Origin: Candidatus Villigracilaceae bacterium | GTDB lineage: Bacteria; Chloroflexota; Anaerolineae; Anaerolineales; Villigracilaceae | NCBI GenBank assembly: GCA_026645935.1 | Contig: JAPKMP010000010.1 | Location: 62,001 to 126,000, forward strand | Length of the DNA stretch: 64,000 nucleotides | Direction: 5' to 3' | In this document: positions 35,549 through 44,315 of the stretch, piece by piece | How the letters are laid out: each line of letters starts with the position of its first letter | How positions within the stretch are numbered: position 1 is the stretch's first letter | Notes under the pieces: model-generated | Databases searched by the model: none | Told to the model about the DNA's origin: nothing | The model's input: only the letters and a program-made list of their open reading frames with translations | Translations under genes and position numbers: made by a program

Positions 35549-36448
35549 CTACGGACAGGTGATTTGCGCCCGCCCGAACTGCTGGTTGATTGGGCTGAGG
35601 ATTTGAATATCGATCCAATGCGTTCCGGCTGCGCCCACACTCCAGGTATAACTGCGCGATTGAGTCCCGGCGGCGGCGAAGTTCAGGGTTTCGTTCGGCA
35701 CGGTTGCGCCGTCGCTGAACTTCCATGTGTATGTGACGGTGCCGGGTCCGTTGGTGGTGATATTGGCAGTGGCGGTAAATCCGCCGCAAGCGCCCGAGGT
35801 GGTGACGGTCACATTCGTGACGGTGAAAGGCACGGAAGTGTTTGTCGCTGTGGCGGTGGGAGGCGCCTGGACTTTGATATCCACATAAAACGATCTGCCC
35901 TGATATCCATTGAGCATGGGCACGAGCACATTATTGTTCGAAACGATGCGCCAGTAACCGCGATAGTTCCCGGCCGTGGTTGGGGCGGTGAGATTCACTT
36001 CCAGGTCGATCTCCTGCCCCGGGTTGATAACGCCGATGGGCTGTGAGGCGGGTCCGCTCATGGAATCGCCGCTGTCGAAGACCATGCTATAGCCGCTCCA
36101 GGCGCATGTCCCGGTATTTCGGATGCGCCATTTCTTTGTGAAGGTTTGCCCCGGGTTCATGATCGTCCCGTCGGGGATGGTCACATCGGTAACGAATTGT
36201 CCCTGCGGACAGACCGGGGTGGCGGTGGGGACGGGTGTATTTGTGTTTGTGGGAACCGGGGAGTTTGTGGGCGGTACAACAAAGGTGGATGTGGCGGTGG
36301 GGGTTATTTTTAGAAGAGCCTCCACGGTTTGCGCGGCAAAGGTGCTGCTTGCTTCGGCGCCTTCCGGCTCGTCCGCAGGCAGGTTGCAGGCGCCGAGAAA
36401 CAAGGCGCAGATGATGAACAAATGAAACATGCGTGTAAACTTTTTCAT
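35549..36448 (-). CDS. NBR1-type Ig domain lipoprotein 3
   Basis: 299 residues. Lipobox FLGAC (C21), then a short TP linker. The NBR1-type Ig domain covers about 80-180 (WRIRNTGTCAWSGYSMVFDS, NPGQEIDLEVNLTAPTTAGN, YRGYWRIVSNNN). A second Ig/PKD-like C-terminal domain covers about 205-299 (SGACGGFTATANITTNGPGT onward, ending RAQITCP), with cysteines that could form a disulfide. It is the first gene of the cluster in reading direction. Very similar domain order to its two neighbours supports tandem duplication. Confidence 0.84.
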   Translation of the reverse strand: MKKFTRMFHLFIICALFLGACNLPADEPEGAEASSTFAAQTVEALLKITPTATSTFVVPPTNSPVPTNTNTPVPTATPVCPQGQFVTDVTIPDGTIMNPGQTFTKKWRIRNTGTCAWSGYSMVFDSGDSMSGPASQPIGVINPGQEIDLEVNLTAPTTAGNYRGYWRIVSNNNVLVPMLNGYQGRSFYVDIKVQAPPTATATNTSVPFTVTNVTVTTSGACGGFTATANITTNGPGTVTYTWKFSDGATVPNETLNFAAAGTQSRSYTWSVGAAGTHWIDIQILSPINQQFGRAQITCP

Positions 36449-36516
36449 TGCTTCTCCTCTTTTTACGAAAATATTTTACCGCAGTAGTACAGGTCTGCAG
36501 GCTTGTTCCACGAAAA

Positions 36517-36545
36517 AAAACAGGAGTTGGAAAAACTCCTGTTTT
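36517..36545 (-). terminator. Terminator after the BMP-transporter permease gene
   Basis: AAAACAGGAGTT (36517-36528), loop GGAAA, AACTCCTGTTTT (36534-36545). On the minus strand a long T-run follows (plus-strand A at 36513-36520). Confidence 0.85.
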
Positions 36546-36576
36546 GTGGATCAAGCTAAAGGTCCGAATGAAGGGC

Positions 36577-37839
36577 TTATTTCTCGTACGGCTGGCCGTC
36601 TGCTGCGGGTGGAATGGCACGCCCGACCACGCCGGTCAGGATGATCATGGTCACGATATAGGGAGCCATGAGCAAAAACTCAGAGGGAATTGGCACGCGC
36701 AGGATCTGTAATTTGACCTGCAACGAATCCGCGAAGCCGAAAATGAGCGACGACGTGTATGCGCCAATTGGATTCCAGTTGCCGAAGACCATCGCCGCGA
36801 GACCGATAAAGCCTTTTCCCGCTGTCATGATCTCATCGAAGCGTCCCACTGAACCGATGGTGAAATATGCGCCGCCGAGTCCCGCGATCATGCCGCCCAG
36901 GGTCACATTGACGAAGCGCATGAAGTACACATTGACGCCCAGCGTATCAGCCGCCTTCGGGTGTTCGCCCACTGCGCGCGTGCGCAGTCCCCAGGGGGTG
37001 TAGAAAAGCATGATGTGCATGACGATCACGAGCAGGATCGTGAGGTAAACGATCAGGTTGTTTTCGAACAAGACGGGTCCCAGCACGGGGATTTTCGAAA
37101 GCCCGGGAATGGCAATGATGGGGAACGTGCCGGAATTGTTCAACTTGTCTGTTGCGTGCGCCATGAAGCGCGAACTGATGAAGGAGGTGGCGCCGGCGCC
37201 GAAGATATTGATCGCGACGCCGCTGATGATCTGGTCCACCTTGAAGCGGATGACGAGAAAGGCGTGGAATGCCGCAACCAATCCGCCCATGATGATGGCG
37301 GAGACCAGCCCCACGTAAAGGCTGCCGGATACGGTCGCGGTGACGACTGCCACCAATGCAGACATGAGCATGATGCCTTCGATGCCGATGTTGATGACTG
37401 CCGCGCGCTCGCTGATCACGCCGCATAACGCCGCCAGTGCGATGGGTGTGGCGCGCACCAGCGAACTTTGCAGCATGCCGGTCAGGTTGAAGGATTTATC
37501 CTGCGCCGCCCACATGAGGAAGGCGAAGACGAAAGTGAAAGCCAGGATACCGATCAGCCAGCCTGTCGAGCGCACGCCGCGCGCCAGTTGATACGCTCCT
37601 GTAAAGACGGCGATTGCTGCCATGAGGTGGACCGCAGGCAGGGCCGGGATCACGAGGTCGGAAACCTCGATGGCTTGCGAACCCAGCAGGTTCAAACCAA
37701 AGGTCGTCAGCGAACCGGGCTTTGTGTTCGACCCGAAAAGCAGGTAGATGACCAGCCCCACGACCAGAAGCGTAACCCCGAACGAAATACGCCTGCGTCT
37801 CTCGATTGCCGAACTGATATCGATGGATGAATTGTTCAT
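36577..37839 (-). CDS. ABC transporter permease (BMP/nucleoside family, second permease)
   Basis: A 420-residue permease of the BPD_transp_2 family with about ten transmembrane helices after a short cytosolic start (SSAIERRRRISFG). Conserved family features include GVISERAAVINIGIEGIMLM, IISGVAINIFGAGATSFI, RAVGEHPKAADTLGVNVYFM and the terminal AYTSSLIFGFADSLQVKLQI. It resembles YufQ/NupQ-type subunits. It is the last gene of an operon with ATPase and permease 1, separated from permease 1 by 10 bases. Substrate is probably a nucleoside or similar, by family only. Confidence 0.92.
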   Translation of the reverse strand: MNNSSIDISSAIERRRRISFGVTLLVVGLVIYLLFGSNTKPGSLTTFGLNLLGSQAIEVSDLVIPALPAVHLMAAIAVFTGAYQLARGVRSTGWLIGILAFTFVFAFLMWAAQDKSFNLTGMLQSSLVRATPIALAALCGVISERAAVINIGIEGIMLMSALVAVVTATVSGSLYVGLVSAIIMGGLVAAFHAFLVIRFKVDQIISGVAINIFGAGATSFISSRFMAHATDKLNNSGTFPIIAIPGLSKIPVLGPVLFENNLIVYLTILLVIVMHIMLFYTPWGLRTRAVGEHPKAADTLGVNVYFMRFVNVTLGGMIAGLGGAYFTIGSVGRFDEIMTAGKGFIGLAAMVFGNWNPIGAYTSSLIFGFADSLQVKLQILRVPIPSEFLLMAPYIVTMIILTGVVGRAIPPAADGQPYEK

Positions 37840-37849
37840 GACAACCTCG

Positions 37850-39028
37850 TTAACTGCCCCAACCGCGTGTCAGCACGGTCTCGTCTTTTTTGACGGCGCG
37901 GATGCGATAAAACCAGCGGATAATCTCGGGCGCGGCAATGAATACGATCACCATGCCCTGTATGATCGAAATGATGTCAATCGGGATACTCGCCATGGAT
38001 TGCATATTGGTCGCGCCGGAACGCAGAAAGCCGAACAGGAGCGCCGCCAGGACGACGCCTAACGGGTGACTTTTCCCGAGCAGGGCAATGGCAATCGCAT
38101 CGAACCCGTACCCGGCTGAGAAGCCCTGCCCCACCCAATAATCCACGCCGAGGACCTGGGCTGAACCTGCCAGCCCTGCCAGCCCGCCTGCGAGCACCAT
38201 CACCAGCACAAAATTGCGGACGATGTTCATGCCCGCATATTTCGCGGCATCGGGATTTGCGCCCACCGACCTGATCTCAAAACCCAATGTGGTCTTGAAC
38301 AGGAACCAATAGACGAGATACGCTGCCAGAAGCGCGAGGAAGAATCCGAGGTTGAAGCGCAGCGGGTCCGGGAAGAAGCGCGGCAATTCTGCTGTTTCGA
38401 AAATGGTGGGAGTCACCGGGCGAAACCCGGGACCTTTCATTGGTCCGTCCAAAAGCCAGTCGCTCAAGCGGAAGGCGATCCAGTTCATCATGATGGTGTT
38501 GACGACTTCATGCGCCCCGAAGCGCGCCTTGAGATACCCGGGGATCATGCCCCAGAGCGCGCCGCCCAGCGCGCCGCCGAGGATCGCCAGCGGCAGATGG
38601 ATGATCATCGGCAGCCCCTGGATGCTGTAGCCGACGAAGGCGGCCGATAACGCGCCGATGAAGAACTGTCCCTCGGCGCCGATGTTGAACAGACCGCAGC
38701 GGAAGCCAAGCGCCACCGAAAGCCCGGCAAAAATGTAGGGCGTAGCGGTCACAAGGCTTTCCGTTAATGGATAGAACGCCCGCAGCAGTTGCCTCGTCTC
38801 GCCGGTGGCGGAATAGATCTGCAAGCCGTCGATCAGGCGGACGGGCGAACCGAAGGAACCGGTGAAGAGCGCGCCATACGCGCGGAAAGGATTCTCCCCG
38901 CTTACAACGATCACAATCGCGCCGAGGATCAAGCCCGAGACGACTGCAAGCACGGGGACGAGCAGTTCCGACCAGATGGCGCTGCGTTTCTTTTCTTTCT
39001 TTTCGGGAGCGGTTGTGTTACTCACCAA
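37850..39028 (-). CDS. ABC transporter permease (BMP/nucleoside family, first permease)
   Basis: A 392-residue BPD_transp_2 permease (YufP/NupP-like) with a basic N-terminal tail and about nine transmembrane helices. Typical segments are GLSVALGFRCGLFNIGAEGQ, MIPGYLKARFGAHEVVNTIM, IRSVGANPDAAKYAGMNI and the late GYGFDAIAIALLGKSHPLGV. It pairs with the permease encoded 10 bases downstream to form the membrane channel. It is encoded 16 bases after the ATPase gene. Confidence 0.92.
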   Translation of the reverse strand: MVSNTTAPEKKEKKRSAIWSELLVPVLAVVSGLILGAIVIVVSGENPFRAYGALFTGSFGSPVRLIDGLQIYSATGETRQLLRAFYPLTESLVTATPYIFAGLSVALGFRCGLFNIGAEGQFFIGALSAAFVGYSIQGLPMIIHLPLAILGGALGGALWGMIPGYLKARFGAHEVVNTIMMNWIAFRLSDWLLDGPMKGPGFRPVTPTIFETAELPRFFPDPLRFNLGFFLALLAAYLVYWFLFKTTLGFEIRSVGANPDAAKYAGMNIVRNFVLVMVLAGGLAGLAGSAQVLGVDYWVGQGFSAGYGFDAIAIALLGKSHPLGVVLAALLFGFLRSGATNMQSMASIPIDIISIIQGMVIVFIAAPEIIRWFYRIRAVKKDETVLTRGWGS

Positions 39029-39044
39029 TACAACTCCTATAATT

Positions 39045-40574
39045 CTATTTCCTGGAAGATTCGGCGGGATGCACCCCCGCCATCAGCAAACCGAGTTGTT
39101 CCTTGCTGGTTTTGTCCGCGTCGAGGATGTCCATGATGCGCCCCTTGTACATCACGGCAATCCTGTCCGAGAGGGCAAGGATCTCGTCCAATTCGGAGGA
39201 GACGAGCAGGACCCCGGCGCCTTCGTCGCGTTTCTTGATGATCTGCTTGTGGATGTACTCGATGGAGCCGACATCCAGGCCGCGGGTCGGCTGTGAGGCG
39301 ATCAACAACTCAATCGGACGCGAGAACTCGCGCGCCACGATCACCTTTTGCTGGTTGCCGCCGGAGAGCGTTCCCGCATTGAGGTAGATGCTTGGCGTGC
39401 GCACATCGTATTGCTCCACCAGTTCCTCGGCATTCTTGAAAATGGAGACGGGCTGCAGGGATATGCCTTTTGCAAACGGATCCTTGTAATACGTGCATAA
39501 CATGAGATTGTCGTGGATGGGGAAGGTCAGGATCAGCCCGTGACGCTGGCGGTCTTCGGGTATGTGCGCCACGCCCCGTTCGAGGATATCCCGCGGTGTG
39601 GCACGGTGGATCGGCTCGTCGAGCAGGTGGATCGAGCCGGACTCGAGCGGGAGCAAGCCCGTCAGGGCATAGACGAGTTCAGTCTGTCCATTGCCCTGCA
39701 CACCCGCCACGCCCAATATCTCGCCTTTGCGCACGTTAAACGAAACTCCTTGTACGGTCAGATGCTGGCGTTCGTTGCGCACATACAGGTTTTCGACGAC
39801 CAGAACAGGTTCAGCGGGTTTGGCGGGTCCCTTTTGCACGACCAGGCTCACGTCGCGCCCGACCATCATGGTGGCGAGGATCTCGGAGGTGGCATCCTGC
39901 GGCTTGATCGAACCGACCACGGTCCCCAAACGGAGGACGGTGATATCGTCGGCGATAGCCAGCACTTCCTTTAGTTTATGCGTGATGAAAATGATGGATT
40001 TGCCCCCCTTGATGAGCGTCTCGATGATCTTGAACAGCCCTTCCACTTCCTGCGGGGTTAGCACTGCCGTCGGCTCGTCGAGGATGAGGATATCTGCCGC
40101 GCGGTAAAGCACCTTGATGATCTCGACGCGCTGTTGGATGCCCACCGGCAGATCTTTGATATAGGCGTGCGGATCCACCTCGAGCCCGTACTGGTCGGAA
40201 ATTTCCTTGATGCGCTTTGCGACCTTTTCCCGATCCAGGAAAACGCCGCCCCTGACTGGCTCGATGCCGAGCATCACGTTCTCGGTCACAGTCATCACCG
40301 GCACAAGCATGAAATGCTGATGCACCATGCCAATGCCCTGCGAAATGGCGTCGTTGGGACCTTCGATTTCCACTTCCCTGCCGCGCACAAATATCTTTCC
40401 CTCGTCGGGCTTGTATAAGCCGTAAAGGATGTTCATCAACGTGCTTTTGCCCGCGCCGTTCTCCCCCAGCAGGGCGAGGATTTTGCCCTCCCGAAGACTG
40501 ATGTCCACCTTGTCGTTCGCAAGTACGCCTGGGAATCGTTTGGTGATGCCGCGCAATTCAAGGACGTTCGTCAT
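39045..40574 (-). CDS. ABC transporter ATP-binding protein, twin nucleotide-binding domains (BMP family)
   Basis: 509 residues with two fused ABC domains. Domain 1 has Walker A GENGAGKST, the PVGIQQRVEIIKVL signature area and Walker B ILILDEPTAVLTPQE. Domain 2 has a degenerate Walker A (GVQGNGQTELVY), signature LSGGNQQKVIVAREF and the ASQPTRGLDVGS region. This matches RbsA/YufO-like importer ATPases. It powers the two permeases encoded directly downstream. The BMP lipoprotein gene is upstream, with a terminator between that may lower expression of the downstream genes relative to the binding protein. Confidence 0.93.
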   Translation of the reverse strand: MTNVLELRGITKRFPGVLANDKVDISLREGKILALLGENGAGKSTLMNILYGLYKPDEGKIFVRGREVEIEGPNDAISQGIGMVHQHFMLVPVMTVTENVMLGIEPVRGGVFLDREKVAKRIKEISDQYGLEVDPHAYIKDLPVGIQQRVEIIKVLYRAADILILDEPTAVLTPQEVEGLFKIIETLIKGGKSIIFITHKLKEVLAIADDITVLRLGTVVGSIKPQDATSEILATMMVGRDVSLVVQKGPAKPAEPVLVVENLYVRNERQHLTVQGVSFNVRKGEILGVAGVQGNGQTELVYALTGLLPLESGSIHLLDEPIHRATPRDILERGVAHIPEDRQRHGLILTFPIHDNLMLCTYYKDPFAKGISLQPVSIFKNAEELVEQYDVRTPSIYLNAGTLSGGNQQKVIVAREFSRPIELLIASQPTRGLDVGSIEYIHKQIIKKRDEGAGVLLVSSELDEILALSDRIAVMYKGRIMDILDADKTSKEQLGLLMAGVHPAESSRK

Positions 40575-40708
40575 GCCATGCCCTCCATCGTTTGAGGTTC
40601 GATAAATCCATAAGGTCTTTTTTGCACCGCCTCATTCGAGGACGACTGGTGCATGCAGGCTGCGACAATTCGATGAAAACACCTTGTGGATCTATCGTTT
40701 ACGAAAGA

Positions 40709-40743
40709 AAAAGCCGGGGGAGAATCCTCCCCCGGCTTTTTTT
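40709..40743 (-). terminator. Strong hairpin between BMP lipoprotein and transporter ATPase genes
   Basis: AAAAGCCGGGGGAG (40709-40722), loop AATC, CTCCCCCGGCTTTT (40727-40740), with A/T extension on both sides. Within an importer operon this probably allows partial read-through, so that the binding protein is made in excess. Confidence 0.85.
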
Positions 40744-40755
40744 CAGCGGGTGAAT

Positions 40756-41769
40756 CTATCGAACTGCGATGGTGCCGTCGATGATGCCCTGTTTGACAGC
40801 GTCCAAACCGGCATTGAGTTCGTCCGAAGCGCCCTTTACAGCGGCAAGGCCCACGCCGTCATTGGCGAGCGTGCCGATGTACAAGCCGCCCGCGAAGGTG
40901 CCGTCCTGGACGGACTTGATCGCTTCGAACACGGCGACATTCATGTTCTTCAGCACGGAGGTCAGGATGACATCGGTGTACTCGGAAGCAGAGATGGTCC
41001 AGTCGGTGTCCACGCCGATGACCATGCAGGAGCCGGATTCAGCGCAGTATGCCGCGCCGCCCAAGCCCGCAGGACCGGCAACCGGCATGACAATGTCGGC
41101 GCCTTCCTGGACGAGCGACTCGGTAATCGAGCGGCCGTCATCAAGGGACTCGAAGTTGCCGATGAAAGCGCCTTCGTTGGCGGCGGTGTCCCAGCCGAGG
41201 ACTTCCACGCTTGTGCCGTTCTGCTCGTTGTAATAGTTCACGCCGGCTTCGAAGCCGATCATGAAGTCAGCCACAGGCGGGATGTTGATGCCGCCCCAGG
41301 TGGCGACTTTGCCGGTCTTGGTGGAGCCAGCTGCGGCGTAACCAGCCAGGAAGGTTGCCTGATCGATCGAAAAGACCAAACCCAACACATTCGGGATGGT
41401 CGGATCGTAGGCAAAGTCCACGATGGCGAACTTGGATTCGGGGTTGGCTTCGGCCGCGGCCTTGGTCGCATCACCGAGCAGGAAGCCAACGGTCACGATC
41501 AGGTCGGTTTCCTCATCGACGAACTGCTGGATGTTCTTTTCGTAGTCAGCCTGCTGGGTGGATTCGAGATATTTTCCGTCCACGCCGAGCTCGTCAATCG
41601 CCTGTTGGACACCGGCATACGCGGTGGCATTGAAGGACTTGTCATCAATACCGCCCAGGTCGGTCACCATGCCGACCTTGAGACCGCCGCCGCCCGCCCC
41701 GCCGCCGCAGGCGGTAAGGACCATGGAAGCAACGATCAACACAGCCATAACGAAATGGAATTTCTTCAT
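40756..41769 (-). CDS. BMP-family substrate-binding lipoprotein
   Basis: 337 residues, lipobox VLTAC (C21), then a glycine-rich spacer and the BMP/PnrA domain (GLKVGMVTDLGGIDDKSFNA, STQQADYEKNIQQFVDEETD, GFLLGDAT, FAIVDFAYDP, AGYAAAGSTKTGKVATWGG, MVIGVDTDW). Family members bind nucleosides or related molecules outside the membrane. It is followed by ATPase and two permeases on the same strand. A promoter lies at 41839-41867 and a small hairpin (AAGGCTTT/AAAGCCTT) in the leader. Confidence 0.93.
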   Translation of the reverse strand: MKKFHFVMAVLIVASMVLTACGGGAGGGGLKVGMVTDLGGIDDKSFNATAYAGVQQAIDELGVDGKYLESTQQADYEKNIQQFVDEETDLIVTVGFLLGDATKAAAEANPESKFAIVDFAYDPTIPNVLGLVFSIDQATFLAGYAAAGSTKTGKVATWGGINIPPVADFMIGFEAGVNYYNEQNGTSVEVLGWDTAANEGAFIGNFESLDDGRSITESLVQEGADIVMPVAGPAGLGGAAYCAESGSCMVIGVDTDWTISASEYTDVILTSVLKNMNVAVFEAIKSVQDGTFAGGLYIGTLANDGVGLAAVKGASDELNAGLDAVKQGIIDGTIAVR

Positions 41770-41838
41770 GGTATTTCTTCTCCTCTTTAGAAGATATTTT
41801 GGAAAGGCTTTTGTTCACAAAGCCTTACGACAATGTTA

Positions 41839-41867
41839 AGTATAAATCCACTCCATACATTGTGCAA
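41839..41867 (-). promoter_or_regulatory. Promoter of the BMP transporter operon
   Basis: On the minus strand TTGCAC (41867-41862), 17-base spacer, TATACT (41844-41839), about 70 bases before the ATG at 41769. Confidence 0.6.
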
Positions 41868-41878
41868 GCCTGAACGAA

Positions 41879-42910
41879 TTAGGGTTTTTCCTTTGTAATA
41901 TTTGGAACAATTTCACCCTTTGACAACAAAGAGATCAAAGCCTCCAATCCTGTGATTGAAGAAGGGTCGACGCCTGGATGCGGGACTGAAAAATGGATTT
42001 TGCCGACACGTTCCCCGTTAAATTCACCGTTTTTTGCCCGACGGATCGCTTCCTGGACCTCGAACCGGGCATCCCCATAAAAAGATGTCACTAAACCCGG
42101 TCCGGTTCCTCCCAAAGCCGCCGCCTGGTCGCGCTCCGCTCCGATCGCAAACACGTCGAATTCCAAAGCCGCCCGTAGTGCTCCCTGACCCGTGATACCG
42201 CCTGCCGCGAAAATCACGTCAGCACCGCGTTGGATCAAGCTCGAGCCGGTTTCATATCCCCACGCTTCATCCAGGAATAATTTTTCCCTGTCTCCATCAT
42301 CGCGATAGATCACCGCTGCCTTGACCGTCCCATTCGTAAACTCCACACCCGCGCGAAAGCCCTCGCAATAGCGCCACATCGAGTCGATGCCGGAGGTTTC
42401 GCATATGGCTCCCACGGTCCCGGTTTTCGTTAATTGGGTTGCCACGACCCCGGCGGCGAATCCCATCTGGTCTTCGGGAAAAATAATGGAGACCAGGTTG
42501 GGGCGGCTCTCTTCATAGGATTGATTGAAGCCAATGAAGATCGGGCTTGGACTCCCCTGCGTTTGAGCTGCAAAATACTGTGTTGCAACCTCGAACGTGG
42601 CGTTCCGCAAACCGATGCCCGCCGTAAAGATCGCATCGTATCCGTGCGAAGCAAAATAGGCGATGTTCTTCTCGTAATCTCGCGAATCGACAGACTCGAT
42701 GTAATCCACCCTGTCTGCCAGCCCGTTCTCTTGCGCTTCGAGCATTCCCGCCCAGGCATCCTGATTGATCCCGTGATCTTCCATCCCAAGCGAATCCGTC
42801 ACCAACGCCGCGCAGAAAACATCCTCGCGAAAACAATCTGGCGATGACAGGCAGGCAGTGAGCGCCAGGCCCGTCATTGCCAGAAAAATGTAATGCGTAA
42901 TCCGTAACAC
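41879..42910 (-). CDS. Second, divergent BMP-family lipoprotein
   Basis: 343 residues. Lipobox LALTAC (C20), then FCAALVTDSLGMEDHGINQD, SVDSRDYEKNIAYFASHGYD, IFIGFNQSYEE, FPEDQMGFAAGVVATQLTKT, YCEGFRAGVEF and VIFAAGGITGQGAL, i.e. the complete BMP fold. It may be an alternative binding protein for the downstream importer, or a sensor. The start is a GTG at 42910 with no Shine-Dalgarno sequence. The first eight codons (LRITHY) coincide with the TTACGGATTACGCATTAC repeat, so the n-region of the signal peptide comes from repeat DNA. The nearest internal ATG would leave too short a signal sequence. Confidence 0.82.
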   Translation of the reverse strand: MLRITHYIFLAMTGLALTACLSSPDCFREDVFCAALVTDSLGMEDHGINQDAWAGMLEAQENGLADRVDYIESVDSRDYEKNIAYFASHGYDAIFTAGIGLRNATFEVATQYFAAQTQGSPSPIFIGFNQSYEESRPNLVSIIFPEDQMGFAAGVVATQLTKTGTVGAICETSGIDSMWRYCEGFRAGVEFTNGTVKAAVIYRDDGDREKLFLDEAWGYETGSSLIQRGADVIFAAGGITGQGALRAALEFDVFAIGAERDQAAALGGTGPGLVTSFYGDARFEVQEAIRRAKNGEFNGERVGKIHFSVPHPGVDPSSITGLEALISLLSKGEIVPNITKEKP

Positions 42911-42950
42911 GTAAAACGAATCTCTATTCCTCTAATTCTCTGATCTTACA
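42888..42950. repeat. TTACG/GAATTAGAG intergenic repeat (copy 2)
   Basis: Minus-strand order: TCAGAGAATTAGAG, GATTCG, TTTTACGTGTTACGG, ATTACGCATTAC. It supplies the stop codon of the MFS gene (AAT TAG) and the start region of the BMP-like lipoprotein gene. Shares TCAGAGAATTAGAG with 55973-55988 and CGTAATCCGTAA with 44268-44279. Confidence 0.5.
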
Positions 42951-44218
42951 ATTGCTTCCCCCCGCTTCACTCCCATCATCAATCCCAGCGCGATGAGCAT
43001 GAAGAACGGGGCGATCAACATGATGATGTTGTAATTTCCTCCGGTGAGTTGAACCGCCCAGCCGTTGACATTCGGACCGACAATGGCGGAAAGGGTGGAG
43101 AAGAGATAGTAAAGACCCGTGAAGGTGCCGATGCGCGCCGCGCTGGTCAAATCCACGATCATGGGCAGGGAGTTGATATTAATGAACGCCCAGCCGATCC
43201 CGCCGAGGATGAGCAGAACGCCGGCGAGCGTGAGCATGCGCGCGCCGCCTTCCACGAGCGGAATGCCGACAAGAGGCAGGGGCGCGATGCCCGTCAGCAA
43301 GGCTTCGGCGGGCGTGACGAAGAGGAGGACAAGCATGATGACGAGGATGATCAAACCGGTTGCAATGGTGGTGCGCCGCCCGATCTTCCCCGCGACAAAT
43401 CCGGATGGAATGGCGGACAATACAAAGAACAATGGCAGGACGGAAAGCAGGGTTGCCCCATCGCCTTCGTTCAAACCGAGGTGGTTTTTTGCATAGAGAG
43501 TGAAGAAGGTCTCGACTGCTGAAAAACCGAGGAACCAGAAGAAGATGGCGGATAAGATGCGCAAACCGCTTTTGTCCGGGTCGCTGATGACTTCCTTCAG
43601 GCTGGCGAACATACCGGGTTGCTGTTCCGCCGTTTCGTATTCCTTCGGCTCTTCGATGAAGAGATAAACGACCAGCACCGCAAGTAAAACCAACCCCGAG
43701 CCAAGCCAGAATGGGAAGTTGGGACTCATCTTATAAAGCATGCCGCCCGTTTGCAAAGCGACGATTGTTCCGATGCCGCCCATGAAATTGATGATGCCGT
43801 TCGCCTGCGAGCGGAATTCTGATGGCGTGATATCGGGCATCAGCGCCACGACCGGGGTTCGCCATAAAGCTGCGCTTAGGAGGAGCGTGCTGGTGCAGGC
43901 AACGAACAACGGCAGAATCGCCGCAATGGGGATCAACCCGAATGCAACCGCCGAGATCGGCGCGCCGATCAATATGAAGGGGATGCGGCGACCCAACGGT
44001 GTGCGGAGTTTATCCGACCACGCACCCACCGGCGGCTGGATGAACAGCGCCGCAATATTATCGAGCGTCATGAAGAAACCGATCAGGACAGGGGAGAGAT
44101 CGAATTTATCGGCGAGGAAGATGGGGACGAAGGCATTGTACACGCCCCAGATCACACTGACACCGAAAAAACCGAACCCGAGCAGGAAGGTCTTGCCGTA
44201 ATTCAAACGCGATGACAT
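42932..44218 (-). CDS. MFS transporter, GPH/SLC45-like
   Basis: 428 residues and twelve transmembrane helices. The first loop has the MFS motif GAWSDKLRTPLGRRIPFIL, and IQPPVG plus MTLDNIAALF recall sugar:cation symporters and SLC45 carriers. A cytosolic loop between halves (IEEPKEYETAEQQPGMF) and a second motif GFVAGKIGRRTTIA are present. Substrate unknown; a sugar or glycoside is a reasonable guess. The ATG at 44218 has GGAGGC 5-6 bases upstream, so upstream in-frame codons (derived from repeat sequence) are excluded. Confidence 0.87.
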   Translation of the reverse strand: MSSRLNYGKTFLLGFGFFGVSVIWGVYNAFVPIFLADKFDLSPVLIGFFMTLDNIAALFIQPPVGAWSDKLRTPLGRRIPFILIGAPISAVAFGLIPIAAILPLFVACTSTLLLSAALWRTPVVALMPDITPSEFRSQANGIINFMGGIGTIVALQTGGMLYKMSPNFPFWLGSGLVLLAVLVVYLFIEEPKEYETAEQQPGMFASLKEVISDPDKSGLRILSAIFFWFLGFSAVETFFTLYAKNHLGLNEGDGATLLSVLPLFFVLSAIPSGFVAGKIGRRTTIATGLIILVIMLVLLFVTPAEALLTGIAPLPLVGIPLVEGGARMLTLAGVLLILGGIGWAFININSLPMIVDLTSAARIGTFTGLYYLFSTLSAIVGPNVNGWAVQLTGGNYNIIMLIAPFFMLIALGLMMGVKRGEAIVRSEN

Positions 44219-44224
44219 GATAGC

Positions 44225-44315
44225 CTCCGATTTACGATTGACGATTTGTGATTGCCTGACTCGTGATACGCGTTTCGTAATCCGTAACTTTCGCATCACG
44301 TATTACGAATGGCGA
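44225..44315. repeat. TTACG-type intergenic repeat (copy 3)
   Basis: Contains TTTACGATTGACGATTTGTG, TTTCGTAATCCGTAA and CACGTATTACGAATGGCG. On the minus strand it gives the last two codons and stop of trmD (CAT TCG TAA). Confidence 0.45.
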
